Origin: Ascidiaceihabitans sp023955215
GTDB taxonomy: Bacteria; Pseudomonadota; Alphaproteobacteria; Rhodobacterales; Rhodobacteraceae
DNA: 64,000 bases
Reading direction: 5' to 3'
Assembly (NCBI GenBank): GCA_943788345.1
Contig: CALSPX010000006.1
Coordinates: 124,001-188,000, forward strand
The translations under genes were made by a program, and so were the position numbers. Position 1 is the first letter of the stretch; each line of letters starts with the position of its first letter. Positions 1 to 8,758 of this stretch are shown here, one piece after another. The notes beneath the pieces are model-generated. The model did no database searches, was not told the origin of the DNA, and was given only the letters and a program-made list of their open reading frames with translations.

Positions 1-682
1 GCACATGGTTGATACGGTTTTGTATTTCGAAGGCGAGCGTGGACATCAATTCCGCATTCTTCGCGCCGTAAAGAACCGCTTTGGTCCATCCGACGAAATC
101 GGTGTTTTTGAAATGACAGGCCGTGGCTTGTCCCAAGTCACCAATCCTTCTGCATTGTTCCTAAGTGAACGTGGTGAACCAAGCCCCGGGTCAGTGGTAT
201 TTGCAGGTGTTGAAGGCACCCGCCCCGTTTTGGTCGAGCTTCAAGCCCTCGTAGCACCAAGTCCCCACTCCCAACCGCGCAGAACTGTTGTGGGCTGGGA
301 CGGCGGACGGTTGGCTATGATTTTAGCCGTTCTGGAATCACGATGCGGCATCCCGTTTACAGGCCTAGATGTATACTTGAATGTCGCGGGTGGCATGAAA
401 ATCAGTGAACCTGCAGCTGACTTGGCTGTTGCTGCTGCCTTAGTCAGTGCGCGAGAAGACTCGGCTTTGCCGGACGGGGCGGTTGTTTTTGGCGAAATAA
501 GTCTTTCTGGAGCCCTCAGACCGGCTCCACAGACCGAAAACAGGTTGAAAGAGGCGCAAAAACTTGGTTTTACGTCGGCAATCGCGCCTACTGGTGGAAA
601 GTCGATAGACGTGAGTGGCATATCCCTAAATCAAATGGGTGATTTGACTGCATTTGTTGGTGAAGTGTTCGGTGCTGGTTAA
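1..682 (+). CDS. radA: DNA repair protein RadA, C-terminal part
   Basis: RadA is a cytoplasmic RecA-like ATPase that processes recombination intermediates during DNA repair. The frame is open to the left edge, so the N-terminal zinc finger and Walker A lie outside the window. Visible are the RadA-specific KNRFG motif about 24 residues in, and the Lon-protease-like C-terminal domain with the stretch GGMKISEPAADLAVA. The gene ends with TAA. cvpA follows after 26 bases on the same strand, the usual radA-cvpA-purF order of Rhodobacteraceae, so the three may be co-transcribed, though hairpins lie before purF. Confidence 0.93.
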   Translation, partial: HMVDTVLYFEGERGHQFRILRAVKNRFGPSDEIGVFEMTGRGLSQVTNPSALFLSERGEPSPGSVVFAGVEGTRPVLVELQALVAPSPHSQPRRTVVGWDGGRLAMILAVLESRCGIPFTGLDVYLNVAGGMKISEPAADLAVAAALVSAREDSALPDGAVVFGEISLSGALRPAPQTENRLKEAQKLGFTSAIAPTGGKSIDVSGISLNQMGDLTAFVGEVFGAG

Positions 683-708
683 GTATCGAAATCGAAAGGC
701 AGAAGACT

Positions 709-1266
709 ATGGATTTTACAATTATTGACGGCGTTGTCGCCATAGTCATCATTTTGTCAGCTTTGCTGGCCTATGGTCGTGGTTTGGTTCGCGAAGTCAT
801 GGCAATCGTCGGATGGATCGCTGCGGCCGTTCTGGGTTTTATGTTCGCTCCGCGCGTCGAACCACTTGTGCGTGAGATACCTGTTGTTGGCGACATCATC
901 GCGGACAGCTGTGAACTCAGCGTGATTGGCGCATTTGCGATTGTCTTCTCACTTGCATTGATCGTTATGTCTTTATTCACTCCTCTCTTTTCTTCGCTGA
1001 TCCGCCGCTCTGCGCTGGGTGGCTTGGATCAGGGTTTGGGTTTTCTCTTTGGCGTCGTGCGTGGCCTTCTGCTCGTCGCAATCGCTTTCTTTGTTTATGA
1101 CACAGTTATCACCGGTCAAGAGTTTACAATCGTGGACGAAAGCCGCTCTGCAGCAGTATTTGGTCGCTTCACTGGAGATATCCAAGAGCAAGAACCAGAG
1201 CAGGCGCTTGGCTGGATCACACAACAATACGAAAACCTAGTTGGCAGCTGTGGTGCAGCAGAATAA
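709..1266 (+). CDS. cvpA: CvpA family inner-membrane protein
   Basis: This 185-residue integral membrane protein of the CvpA (colicin V production) family has about four hydrophobic segments in residues 5-130 and a hydrophilic, acidic C-terminal tail. Family members are inner-membrane proteins linked to envelope homeostasis; the molecular activity is not settled. It sits between radA and purF, a conserved neighbourhood. The ATG is preceded by a purine-rich stretch (gaaaggcagaag). Length is normal and nothing is unusual in the reading frame. Confidence 0.85.
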   Translation: MDFTIIDGVVAIVIILSALLAYGRGLVREVMAIVGWIAAAVLGFMFAPRVEPLVREIPVVGDIIADSCELSVIGAFAIVFSLALIVMSLFTPLFSSLIRRSALGGLDQGLGFLFGVVRGLLLVAIAFFVYDTVITGQEFTIVDESRSAAVFGRFTGDIQEQEPEQALGWITQQYENLVGSCGAAE

Positions 1267-1274
1267 GCGGAAAC

Positions 1275-1293
1275 ATCCGCTTACCAAGCGGAT
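1275..1293 (+). terminator. Hairpin after cvpA
   Basis: A perfect 8-bp inverted repeat (ATCCGCTT / AAGCGGAT) with a 3-nt loop starts 8 bases after the cvpA stop. No T-tract follows, so it may be a weak terminator or an mRNA 3'-end stabiliser rather than a classical intrinsic terminator. Confidence 0.45.
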
Positions 1294-1315
1294 CTAGCGA
1301 TGACACAAAATTAAC

Positions 1316-1352
1316 TCACGAAACTATCCAACAATCGATGATAGTTTCGTGA
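1316..1352 (+). promoter_or_regulatory. 13-bp stem-loop in the purF leader
   Basis: A perfect 13-bp inverted repeat (arms 1316-1328 and 1340-1352, core CACGAAACTATC / GATAGTTTCGTG) has an 11-nt loop and lies about 60 bases before the purF start. No T-run follows. It could terminate cvpA transcription, act as a purF leader structure, or be a protein-binding palindrome. No purine-riboswitch core was recognised by eye. Confidence 0.4.
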
Positions 1353-1413
1353 CACTTGCCCCAGATTTGCGTAACAGGGGCACAATGACAGTTGACGGAA
1401 CAGGAGCTACCCT

Positions 1414-2883
1414 TTGTCCCAACATATGCCCCCCGCCCATCCCTTTGATGATGATAAATTAAAGGAAGAATGTGGCGTCTTTGGTGTCATAGGAACAAAA
1501 GATGCGGCAAACTTTGTCGCACTTGGCCTACATGCACTCCAGCATCGCGGACAAGAAGCTGGTGGGATCGTTAGTTATGACGAAGAACACGGCTTTAACT
1601 CTGCACGCCGCTTTGGCTATGTACGTGACAACTTCACGTCCCAAAAGATTATGGAAACTTTGCCGGGGCCGCTTTCGATCGGCCACGTGCGGTATTCCAC
1701 TTCAGGCAACAAAGGCCAAACAGCGATCCGCGACGTACAGCCGTTTTTTGGCGAGTTCGCCCAAGGCGGCGCTGCCATAGCGCACAACGGCAATATTACC
1801 AACGCCAATGCGTTGCGCCGCGAATTGATTGAACGTGGCTCAATTTTCCAAAGCTCATCTGACAGCGAATGTATCATTCACTTGATGGCCCGCTCAATGC
1901 AGCGCAGCATTCCAGAACGTATGGAAGATGCATTGCGCCGTGTTGAAGGTGCCTTTTCTATCGTTGCGATGACCCGTACCAAATTGATGGGTGTTCGTGA
2001 TCCATTGGGTGTTCGCCCACTTGTCTTGGGCAAAGTCGGCGATGGTTGGGCTCTTAGCTCAGAAACCTGCGCTCTTGATATCATTGGCGCTGAATTTGTC
2101 CGTGAAATCGAACCAGGCGAAATGGTTGTCATCAGCGAAAAGCATGGCGTCCAAAGCCATTTCCCCTTCCGCCGTGTTTCCCCGCGTTTCTGTATTTTTG
2201 AGCACGTTTACTTCTCTCGTCCAGACAGCATCCTCGGGGGGCGCTCAGTCTATGAGACCCGCGAAGCAATTGGTCGTGAGTTGGCAAAAGAAGCACCCGT
2301 TGAAGCTGATCTTGTCTGCCCTGTCCCTGACAGCGGTACGCCAGCAGCCATTGGCTTTTCGCTTGAGTCAGGCATTCCATATGCGATGGGCATCATCCGC
2401 AACCAATACATGGGCCGCACGTTTATTGAACCGACAGAGCAAATCCGCAACATGGGTGTACGCCTTAAGTTGAACGTGAACCGTGCTTTGGTCAAAGGCA
2501 AACGCATCATCTTGGTCGATGACTCTGTTGTACGTGGCACGACATCGCGCAAGATCAAAGAAATGATCTTGGACGCTGGCGCAGCCGAAGTGCACTTTCG
2601 TATTGCATCCCCTCCAACAGCATGGCCTTGTTTTTACGGTGTCGACACTCCCCAGCGCGACAAACTTCTGGCCGCAACGATGACCGAAGACGAGATGCGC
2701 GATCACCTGTCTGTTGATAGCCTTAAATTCATCTCATTGGACGGCTTGTACCGTGCCGTTGGTGAAGAAAAAGGCCGCAACAAGAAGTGCCCACAATATT
2801 GCGATGCATGTTTCTCAGGCGAATATCCGGTAAAACCAACTGATAAGATTGAAGAAGGATTTGAAATGAAAGCAGCTGAATAA
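1414..2883 (+). CDS. purF: Amidophosphoribosyltransferase PurF
   Basis: PurF catalyses the first committed step of purine synthesis, moving the glutamine amide to PRPP to give phosphoribosylamine. The start is TTG with AGGAG 7 bases upstream. Cys20 in EECGVFGV is the expected N-terminal nucleophile after propeptide removal, followed by the Ntn glutaminase domain. The PRPP loop VDDSVVRGTT is at residues 368-377. Cys260, Cys406, Cys463 and Cys466 match in spacing the 4Fe-4S ligands of the Bacillus-type enzyme, so this is the iron-sulfur, oxygen-sensitive class. Length (489) is normal. Confidence 0.97.
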   Translation: MSQHMPPAHPFDDDKLKEECGVFGVIGTKDAANFVALGLHALQHRGQEAGGIVSYDEEHGFNSARRFGYVRDNFTSQKIMETLPGPLSIGHVRYSTSGNKGQTAIRDVQPFFGEFAQGGAAIAHNGNITNANALRRELIERGSIFQSSSDSECIIHLMARSMQRSIPERMEDALRRVEGAFSIVAMTRTKLMGVRDPLGVRPLVLGKVGDGWALSSETCALDIIGAEFVREIEPGEMVVISEKHGVQSHFPFRRVSPRFCIFEHVYFSRPDSILGGRSVYETREAIGRELAKEAPVEADLVCPVPDSGTPAAIGFSLESGIPYAMGIIRNQYMGRTFIEPTEQIRNMGVRLKLNVNRALVKGKRIILVDDSVVRGTTSRKIKEMILDAGAAEVHFRIASPPTAWPCFYGVDTPQRDKLLAATMTEDEMRDHLSVDSLKFISLDGLYRAVGEEKGRNKKCPQYCDACFSGEYPVKPTDKIEEGFEMKAAE

Positions 2884-2914
2884 GCTCTTTCACAAGAACC
2901 ACTTCTACTGCCAG

Positions 2915-2948
2915 ATACTGTCAGCATCTCATGTGATGCTGACAGTAT
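2915..2948 (+). terminator. 14-bp stem-loop after purF, overlapping the next start codon
   Basis: A perfect 14-bp inverted repeat (arms 2915-2928 and 2935-2948) with a 6-nt loop lies 31 bases after the purF stop. The right arm includes the first two bases of the next gene's ATG (2947). There is no T-tract. It may work as a purF terminator or as a structure hiding the DUF1801 start. Confidence 0.5.
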
Positions 2949-3351
2949 GGAAAACACAGAAAACCCTTTTCAAGATATTTTAAGCAATTGGCCACATGCA
3001 GCCCAAATGCATTTCTGCACGTTACGCGACATAGCCCACGATGCGGCAAAGGTTGCGAAAATTGGTGGCCTTACTGAAACATTAAAGTGGGGGGAACCTG
3101 CTTGGCTGCCAGCGACATCCGGTATTGGATCAACTCTTCGCGTAAGTTGGTCGCCAAAGCGGCCCGAAGCACTGGGCTTATTTCTCAACTGTAACTCAAC
3201 GCTTCCCGAAACAATGCGCAGCCTTTACCCAACAACTTTTGAGTTTGACGGCAAACGATCTATCTTCCTGCCCCTTGATTGTCCTCTCCCTACCGATGCG
3301 CTCCATCACTGCGCCTATCTGACGCTCACATATCACCGTACAAAAACTTGA
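2947..3351 (+). CDS. DUF1801 (YdhG-like) domain protein
   Basis: This 134-residue cytoplasmic protein resembles the DUF1801/YdhG family, small alpha-beta proteins of unknown function. Seen here are the family's helical start and the GLTETLKWGEPAWLP stretch at about residues 41-55, plus a conserved-looking C-terminal half. No enzyme motif is evident. The ATG lies inside a strong hairpin and has no clear ribosome binding site; the next in-frame ATG (3007) would lose part of the first helix. It runs in the same direction as purF and the SDR gene. Confidence 0.7.
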   Translation: MENTENPFQDILSNWPHAAQMHFCTLRDIAHDAAKVAKIGGLTETLKWGEPAWLPATSGIGSTLRVSWSPKRPEALGLFLNCNSTLPETMRSLYPTTFEFDGKRSIFLPLDCPLPTDALHHCAYLTLTYHRTKT

Positions 3352-3382
3352 CCTTTGGACGAATTCAACGCATCACGCGGGC

Positions 3383-4021
3383 ATGACAAAAACAGCTCTC
3401 ATCACCGGCGCGTCTCGCGGCCTAGGTGCCGCACTCGCGATTGCGCTTTGCGACACTCATCACATCATCGCAGTAGGAAAAACTACGGGTGCACTCGAGG
3501 AACTGGATGATAGCATTCAAGCCAAAGGTGGCAGCGCGACACTTGCACCGATGGATGTGAACAACGAAGATGCGATGGCCACCCTTTGCCGCGGCATCTA
3601 TGATCGCTGGGGCAAACTCGATATGTGGCTTCATACCGCGATCCATGCCGCGCCACTGACACCAACATCCCATATCGACAGTAAAGATCTGGCAAAGTCG
3701 ATCGCAGGCAACATCACAGCTACCGCAACGCTGATTTCCTTTGTTGCGCCACTTCTGGGTCAAACCGGCCAAGCGGTCTTTTTTGACGATCCACGTGCTG
3801 GTCAACAGTTTTTTGGCAGCTATGGCGCCACCAAAGCCGCGCAAATCGCGCTTGCCCGCAGTTGGCAGGCTGAAACATCAACAAACGGGCCAAAGGTTCA
3901 CATCCTAACACCCGATCCAATGCCAACCGCAACACGTGCACGCTTCTACCCGGGTGAAAATCGCGACAACCTAAGCAATCCACAAGCTCAAGCAGCAAAG
4001 GTCCTTGCCGCACTCGCTTGA
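3383..4021 (+). CDS. Short-chain dehydrogenase/reductase family protein
   Basis: This 212-residue Rossmann-fold SDR protein has the nucleotide-binding motif GASRGLG at residues 9-15 and the active-site YGATK motif (YxxxK) near residue 150. The serine expected about 13 residues before the tyrosine is not visible; the stretch there reads VFFDDPRAGQQFFGS. It is also slightly short for a classical SDR. Either catalysis is altered or the protein has a non-enzymatic role. The substrate cannot be told from sequence. It starts 31 bases after the DUF1801 gene. Confidence 0.75.
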   Translation: MTKTALITGASRGLGAALAIALCDTHHIIAVGKTTGALEELDDSIQAKGGSATLAPMDVNNEDAMATLCRGIYDRWGKLDMWLHTAIHAAPLTPTSHIDSKDLAKSIAGNITATATLISFVAPLLGQTGQAVFFDDPRAGQQFFGSYGATKAAQIALARSWQAETSTNGPKVHILTPDPMPTATRARFYPGENRDNLSNPQAQAAKVLAALA

Positions 4022-4130
4022 GTCTTAATCGCAACGCCCCCTCTTCATCTTACTAAAAAACTCCTGCCAGAGGCTCCCCCCCTTGCAGCAAGCCTTCCCC
4101 TTGCCTATCAAAAGCGCAAAGGGGCCTATC

Positions 4131-4916
4131 ATGCGCATTTTGATCACCAACGACGACGGCATAACAGCTCCGGGGTTGAAAACCCTTGAAGCAATCGCAA
4201 AAGACGTCGCCGGTCCGAATGGAGAGGTCTGGATCGTCGCTCCCGCCTTTGAACAATCCGGTGTTGGGCACTGCATCAGCTACACCCACCCCATGTTGAT
4301 CAATAAAGTCAGTGAACAGCGGTATGCGGTCGAGGGATCACCTGCAGACTGCGTCCTTGCAGGCCTGCACGAAGTAATGAAAGACAACCTACCTGACCTT
4401 GTTCTGTCTGGTGTTAACCGCGGCAACAACTCTGCTGAAAATACACTTTATTCAGGCACGATCGGCGCAGCTATGGAAGCCGCGCTTCAAGGGTTGCCTG
4501 CAATTGCGCTTTCACAATATTATGGCCCTGACAACCTTAGCCTTGAGGACCCATTCGAGGCAGCAGCGCAGCATGGTTCCGAAGCTGTTCGCCGTATCTT
4601 AGCAGAAACACCCAGTGAGACAGCTGATTACTCACTGTTTTACAATGTAAATTTCCCACCTGTTCCAGCAAGTGCCGTGAAGGGTATACGCCTCGCCACG
4701 CAAGGCCGTCGCCCAAACACCGGCTTTTCGACGCAACCACATGATGCCCCCTCTGGTCGGCGTTTTCTCTGGATCAAAGGCGGAGATCAGCGCGCCATTT
4801 GCGCGGCAGGGACCGATGCAGCTGTAAATTTGGATGGCTACATCTCTGTCACTCCCATGCGCGCTGACCTTACCGATCACGCCATCATGGATAGCCTAAA
4901 AGGCATCAATTCATGA
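4131..4916 (+). CDS. surE: 5'/3'-nucleotidase SurE
   Basis: SurE is a metal-dependent survival phosphatase acting on nucleoside monophosphates. The start is the ATG of MRILITNDDG, which carries the metal-binding Asp8-Asp9 pair; an upstream in-frame start at 4083 would add a non-family extension. SGVNRGNN and YSGTIGAAMEA, conserved in SurE, follow at about residues 90-115. The 261-residue length is normal. The stop overlaps the pcm start by four bases (ATGA), so the two are translationally coupled, as in many proteobacteria. Confidence 0.95.
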   Translation: MRILITNDDGITAPGLKTLEAIAKDVAGPNGEVWIVAPAFEQSGVGHCISYTHPMLINKVSEQRYAVEGSPADCVLAGLHEVMKDNLPDLVLSGVNRGNNSAENTLYSGTIGAAMEAALQGLPAIALSQYYGPDNLSLEDPFEAAAQHGSEAVRRILAETPSETADYSLFYNVNFPPVPASAVKGIRLATQGRRPNTGFSTQPHDAPSGRRFLWIKGGDQRAICAAGTDAAVNLDGYISVTPMRADLTDHAIMDSLKGINS

Positions 4917-5581
4917 ATGACGACCTGTCGCCAGAACAGTCAACCGAAGCGGAACGCAAAATGCAGTTCTTGTATGCCTTGCGCTCCAAGGGCGTAACGG
5001 ACAAGCGTGTATTGGCTGCAATGGAAAGCATTGATCGCGGTCCATTTGTACGTGGCTTGTTCGCGGATCGCGCCTACGAAGATATGCCACTTCCGATTGC
5101 ATGTGGTCAAACTATCAGCCAACCATCAGTCGTGGCATTGATGTCTCAGGCTTTACAAGTTTCGCCGCGTGATAAGGTTCTAGAGGTCGGTACTGGCTCT
5201 GGCTATCAAGCAGCAATCCTTAGTAAACTGGCCCGCCGCGTTTACACCGTAGATCGCCACCGTCGCCTTGTCCGCGAGGCCCGTGATATTTTCGACAACC
5301 TCGATTTGAACAATATCACCGCTTTGACAGGGGATGGGAGTTTCGGTCTGCCAGAACAAGCCCCGTTTGATCGCATCATAGTTACAGCGGCAGCCGAAGA
5401 TCCACCCGGCCCCCTGCTCGCCCAACTAAAGATGGGGGGCATCATGGTTGTGCCTGTTGGTCAATCCGACACGGTTCAAAGTTTGATCAAGGTTCATAAA
5501 ACAGAGGACGGCTTAGAATACTCTGAGTTGCGCCCTGTTCGTTTTGTGCCTCTCCTCGAAGGGTTGGGCAAAGATAGCTAA
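4913..5581 (+). CDS. pcm: Protein-L-isoaspartate O-methyltransferase
   Basis: This enzyme repairs age-damaged proteins by methylating isoaspartyl residues with S-adenosylmethionine. The 222-residue sequence shows the substrate-side stretch around CGQTISQP and the SAM-binding motif I LEVGTGSGYQAAIL near residue 90, then VTAAAEDPP. It forms the conserved surE-pcm-LysM/M23 cluster, overlapping surE by four bases. Confidence 0.95.
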   Translation: MNDDLSPEQSTEAERKMQFLYALRSKGVTDKRVLAAMESIDRGPFVRGLFADRAYEDMPLPIACGQTISQPSVVALMSQALQVSPRDKVLEVGTGSGYQAAILSKLARRVYTVDRHRRLVREARDIFDNLDLNNITALTGDGSFGLPEQAPFDRIIVTAAAEDPPGPLLAQLKMGGIMVVPVGQSDTVQSLIKVHKTEDGLEYSELRPVRFVPLLEGLGKDS

Positions 5582-5770
5582 GTCAAAATGGTTAAACAGG
5601 AAGATTTGCAGCTCCAGACACCCAATTGGTCCCAATTTAGTCCGAATACTGGCAAGTTTACGCTGATTTGCCCCTGATACTGCTATCAAAGACAACTGGT
5701 AAAACAGGTAAAAATAAGATAAAGAGCAGCGAAAGCTTCGGATTACACGAAGTCACTAGAGGACAAGCAG

Positions 5771-6976
5771 ATGAACATCATACCCCAACTTGCAAACACG
5801 CGCGCACGCATTTTGATGGCGAGTGTTGCCTTGGGCGCACTGACCGCCTGCGGCGATCAGCCATTTGACGTAGATTTTCGTGGTTTGACTGGTGGTTTTT
5901 CAACAGCTGAAGCTGCCGTAAATGCTACGACGGATCGTCCAAAAGCAGACACGCGCGGTGTCATCTCTTATCCAAACTATCAGGTCGTGGTTGCCAACCG
6001 TGGCGACACCTTGACCGATGTTGCAAAACGCCTTGATATCGACCCCGCAGAGCTGAGCAAGTTCAACGGGGTGGGCGCGGACGTTCCGTTGCGCAAAGGC
6101 GAAATTATTGCTTTGCCCAATCGCGTTACAGAACCATCTGCGCTTACTGGCCTCTCCAGTGATCCTGTCGATGTCACCGCTTTGGCCGGAAACGCTATCA
6201 ACAACTCCCCGGATACAACACCGGTCACGACGGCTGAATTACCTGCATCTGTTCCATCTACGCCTACAGGTGCCGAACCTATCCGCCATAAAGTAGAGCG
6301 CGGCGAAACAGCGTTCACAGTGGCCCGTCTTTATCAGGTGTCGGCGAAATCACTTGCTGAATGGAACGGCCTTGGTAGCGATTTTGCAGTTCGCGAAGGT
6401 CAGTTCTTGTTGATCCCAGTCGCAAAACAAAACCCTCCAAGCAAGCAAATTGAACAGGCCAAGGTTGAGGCTCCGGGCGAAGGGACACCAACCCCAACGC
6501 CGCCAAGTGCGGCAACGCCTTTGCCTAAGAACGACGTTGAGGCACCAGCAACCCAGACGACCGCCAAAGCAGCGGAGCCTGTGAATCCTGTCGCAGATGT
6601 TGGGAAACAAAGCGCGCCAGCAAAAGTCGCCAAGATGACATACCCAGTGAGCGGTTCGATTATTCGCGCTTATTCAAAGGGTAAGAACGAGGGAATTAAC
6701 ATCAAAGGTGGCGCAGGCACAGCCGTTAAGGCAGCCGATGGCGGTTCAGTCGCAGCAATCACCAAAAGCGGTGATGGTGTCCCAATCATCGTTGTCCGCC
6801 ATCCAGACAACCTGCTGACTGTTTATGCGAATGTCACAGATGTTAAGGTCCAAAAAGGCGATAGCGTTCGCCGAGGCCAAGCCATCGCAAGCCTTCGCAC
6901 GGGTGACGATGCATATGTACACTTTGAGGTTCGAAACGGCTTTGACAGTGTCGATCCGCTACCATTTCTGCAGTAA
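5771..6976 (+). CDS. LysM/M23 domain lipoprotein (NlpD-like amidase activator)
   Basis: This is an outer-envelope lipoprotein that probably activates cell-wall amidases at division. A signal peptide ends in the lipobox LTAC with lipidated Cys27. Two LysM peptidoglycan-binding repeats lie at about residues 73-117 and 172-217, followed by a Pro/Ala-rich linker and a C-terminal M23-like domain (about 290-400). The zinc ligands look degenerate: the usual HxGxD is NIKGG, and YVHFEVR lacks the first His of HxH. That fits a non-catalytic NlpD/EnvC-type activator. It follows pcm with a gap of about 190 bases, so it may have its own promoter. Confidence 0.85.
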   Translation: MNIIPQLANTRARILMASVALGALTACGDQPFDVDFRGLTGGFSTAEAAVNATTDRPKADTRGVISYPNYQVVVANRGDTLTDVAKRLDIDPAELSKFNGVGADVPLRKGEIIALPNRVTEPSALTGLSSDPVDVTALAGNAINNSPDTTPVTTAELPASVPSTPTGAEPIRHKVERGETAFTVARLYQVSAKSLAEWNGLGSDFAVREGQFLLIPVAKQNPPSKQIEQAKVEAPGEGTPTPTPPSAATPLPKNDVEAPATQTTAKAAEPVNPVADVGKQSAPAKVAKMTYPVSGSIIRAYSKGKNEGINIKGGAGTAVKAADGGSVAAITKSGDGVPIIVVRHPDNLLTVYANVTDVKVQKGDSVRRGQAIASLRTGDDAYVHFEVRNGFDSVDPLPFLQ

Positions 6977-6986
6977 AACTAGCCAG

Positions 6987-7008
6987 AGTGGGCCTTCTAT
7001 GGCCCACT
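6987..7008 (+). terminator. Bidirectional hairpin between convergent genes
   Basis: A perfect 8-bp GC-rich stem (AGTGGGCC / GGCCCACT) with a 6-nt loop lies between the ends of the LysM/M23 gene and the convergent ATPase gene. It probably acts as a terminator for either strand, although T-tracts are short. Confidence 0.6.
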
Positions 7009-7022
7009 TCGTACCAGTCTAT

Positions 7023-7862
7023 TTACAGCTTAACGCCATGACGCCCTGCAAGGTCGGTGAAGAACTGCCACGCAACACGTCCAGAGCGTGAACCACGGGT
7101 CGCTTGCCATTCAATGGCTTCTGCACGCAGTGTTTCGGTCGAAATTTTCAGCCCGTATGCGTCACAGTACCCATCAATCATTGCCAGATATTGATCCTGA
7201 TCACAGGCATGAAAACCAAGCCACAGACCAAAACGATCAGACAAAGACACTTTCTCTTCAACGGCCTCGGCTGGATTGATCGCAGAGCCCTGCTCGTTCT
7301 CAATCATGTCACGTGGCATCAAATGACGACGGTTTGAGGTTGCGTAAAGAACCACATTTTCTGGACGCCCTTCAATTCCACCGTCAAGAATAGCCTTCAA
7401 TGACTTATAGTGCGCATCATCTTGGCCAAAGCTAAGGTCGTCACAAAATAGGATGAAGCGATCGCTTGATCCGCGGAGAAGGTTCAGTAGACGAGCGACC
7501 GATGGCAAATCTTCCCGCTGCAGTTCAACGATCTTTAAGTGAGAGTGATCTGCCTGAACATCAGCATGAATGGCTTTGACAAGACTGGATTTTCCCATGC
7601 CACGTGCGCCCCACAAAAGCGCATTATTTGCTGGTAGGCCTTTTGCAAACTGGCGTGTATTTGCCAGTAAAGTGTCGCGTGAGCGATCAACACCAACCAA
7701 TAGGTTCAGGGCAACACGTGCGACTTTCGGGACAGCCTCTAACCGATCAGGTTGCGTATGCCAAACAAACGCAGTGGCTGAGGAAAAGTCTGGCGCAGGC
7801 AGCGGGGCCGGCGCCAGACGTTCTAATGCTTGCGCAATACGATCCATCGGATCGTCAATCAC
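7023..7862 (-). CDS. DUF815-family AAA-type ATPase
   Basis: This is a 279-residue P-loop ATPase of the DUF815 type. Walker A is GARGMGKS at residues 85-92 and a Walker B-like FILFCDDLSF lies near residue 140. The N-terminal 80 residues are family-specific. The biological role is unknown. Its start overlaps the tatC stop by four bases, and an ATPase of this type follows tatC in many Rhodobacteraceae, so it is probably co-expressed with the Tat translocase. No membrane segment is seen. Confidence 0.85.
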   Translation of the reverse strand: MIDDPMDRIAQALERLAPAPLPAPDFSSATAFVWHTQPDRLEAVPKVARVALNLLVGVDRSRDTLLANTRQFAKGLPANNALLWGARGMGKSSLVKAIHADVQADHSHLKIVELQREDLPSVARLLNLLRGSSDRFILFCDDLSFGQDDAHYKSLKAILDGGIEGRPENVVLYATSNRRHLMPRDMIENEQGSAINPAEAVEEKVSLSDRFGLWLGFHACDQDQYLAMIDGYCDAYGLKISTETLRAEAIEWQATRGSRSGRVAWQFFTDLAGRHGVKL

Positions 7863-8758
7863 TTGAGGTCACCCTCGTCATCTTCATCATCCAAAGGCTC
7901 TTCATCATCGTCTTCATAGAAACCATCTTCACGTAGCTTGGCTTCACGATCACGATCAACACGAGCCACCAAAAGGATGGATATTTCGTACAGGCCATAA
8001 ACAGCGACAAACAGAATAACTTGGGTGATGACATCTGGAGGCGTCACAACCGCGGCCAGTGTCAGAATGCCAACAACCGCATATTTGCGCACGCGACGCA
8101 GGCCATCGGCATCGATTAAGCCTGCTTTGCCCATAAGCGTCAGAAGCACGGGCAATTGGAAGCAGAGGCCAAAAGCGACGATCAATTTCAATGTGATATC
8201 AAGCGTCTCGTTCACCTTACCGTTAAACACGATATCAATGCCCGTCTTGTTTTCAGAAATGTTCTCCGCCCCTGTTAACAAAGGCGATAACATTGACGGA
8301 AGATCCGCAAAGCCTAGAAAAAAGCGCATCGCAAGCGGTGTCACGATCAGGTGGGCAAACATCGCCCCGATCATGAACAACGCAGGCGAAGCAACGATGA
8401 ACGGTAAGAATGCAGATTTTTCGTTGCGATAGAGACCCGGCGCAACAAAGCGCCAAAGCTGTGTCGCAATCACCGGAAAACTCAAGGCAAGCCCACCGAC
8501 CATTGCAATCCGCAACAGCGTAAAGAAATACTCTTGAGGAGCTGTATATTGCATGACCGGATTAGGGTTACCCAATTCACGCATTGTTTTTTCGATTGGA
8601 AGTAAAAGGAAATCCAGCAGGTAGCCTGCAAAGATAAAACAGAAAAGCATCGCAATAACGAAAGCCGCAACCGAGCGGATCAAACGCGAACGTAGTTCGG
8701 TTAGATGTTCAATCAGCGGTGCGCTGCTTTCATCCATGTGGTCTTCAGCTTGGCTCAT
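7859..8758 (-). CDS. tatC: Sec-independent protein translocase TatC
   Basis: TatC is the six-helix inner-membrane receptor for twin-arginine signal peptides. The 299-residue protein shows the conserved LIEHLTELRSRL near residue 17-28 before the first membrane helix, and six hydrophobic segments. The C-terminus carries an Asp/Glu-rich cytoplasmic tail of about 25 residues (DDDEEPLDDEDDEGD), a common alphaproteobacterial extension. It overlaps tatB upstream and the ATPase gene downstream by four bases each, so the operon is tightly coupled. Confidence 0.96.
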   Translation of the reverse strand: MSQAEDHMDESSAPLIEHLTELRSRLIRSVAAFVIAMLFCFIFAGYLLDFLLLPIEKTMRELGNPNPVMQYTAPQEYFFTLLRIAMVGGLALSFPVIATQLWRFVAPGLYRNEKSAFLPFIVASPALFMIGAMFAHLIVTPLAMRFFLGFADLPSMLSPLLTGAENISENKTGIDIVFNGKVNETLDITLKLIVAFGLCFQLPVLLTLMGKAGLIDADGLRRVRKYAVVGILTLAAVVTPPDVITQVILFVAVYGLYEISILLVARVDRDREAKLREDGFYEDDDEEPLDDEDDEGDLK

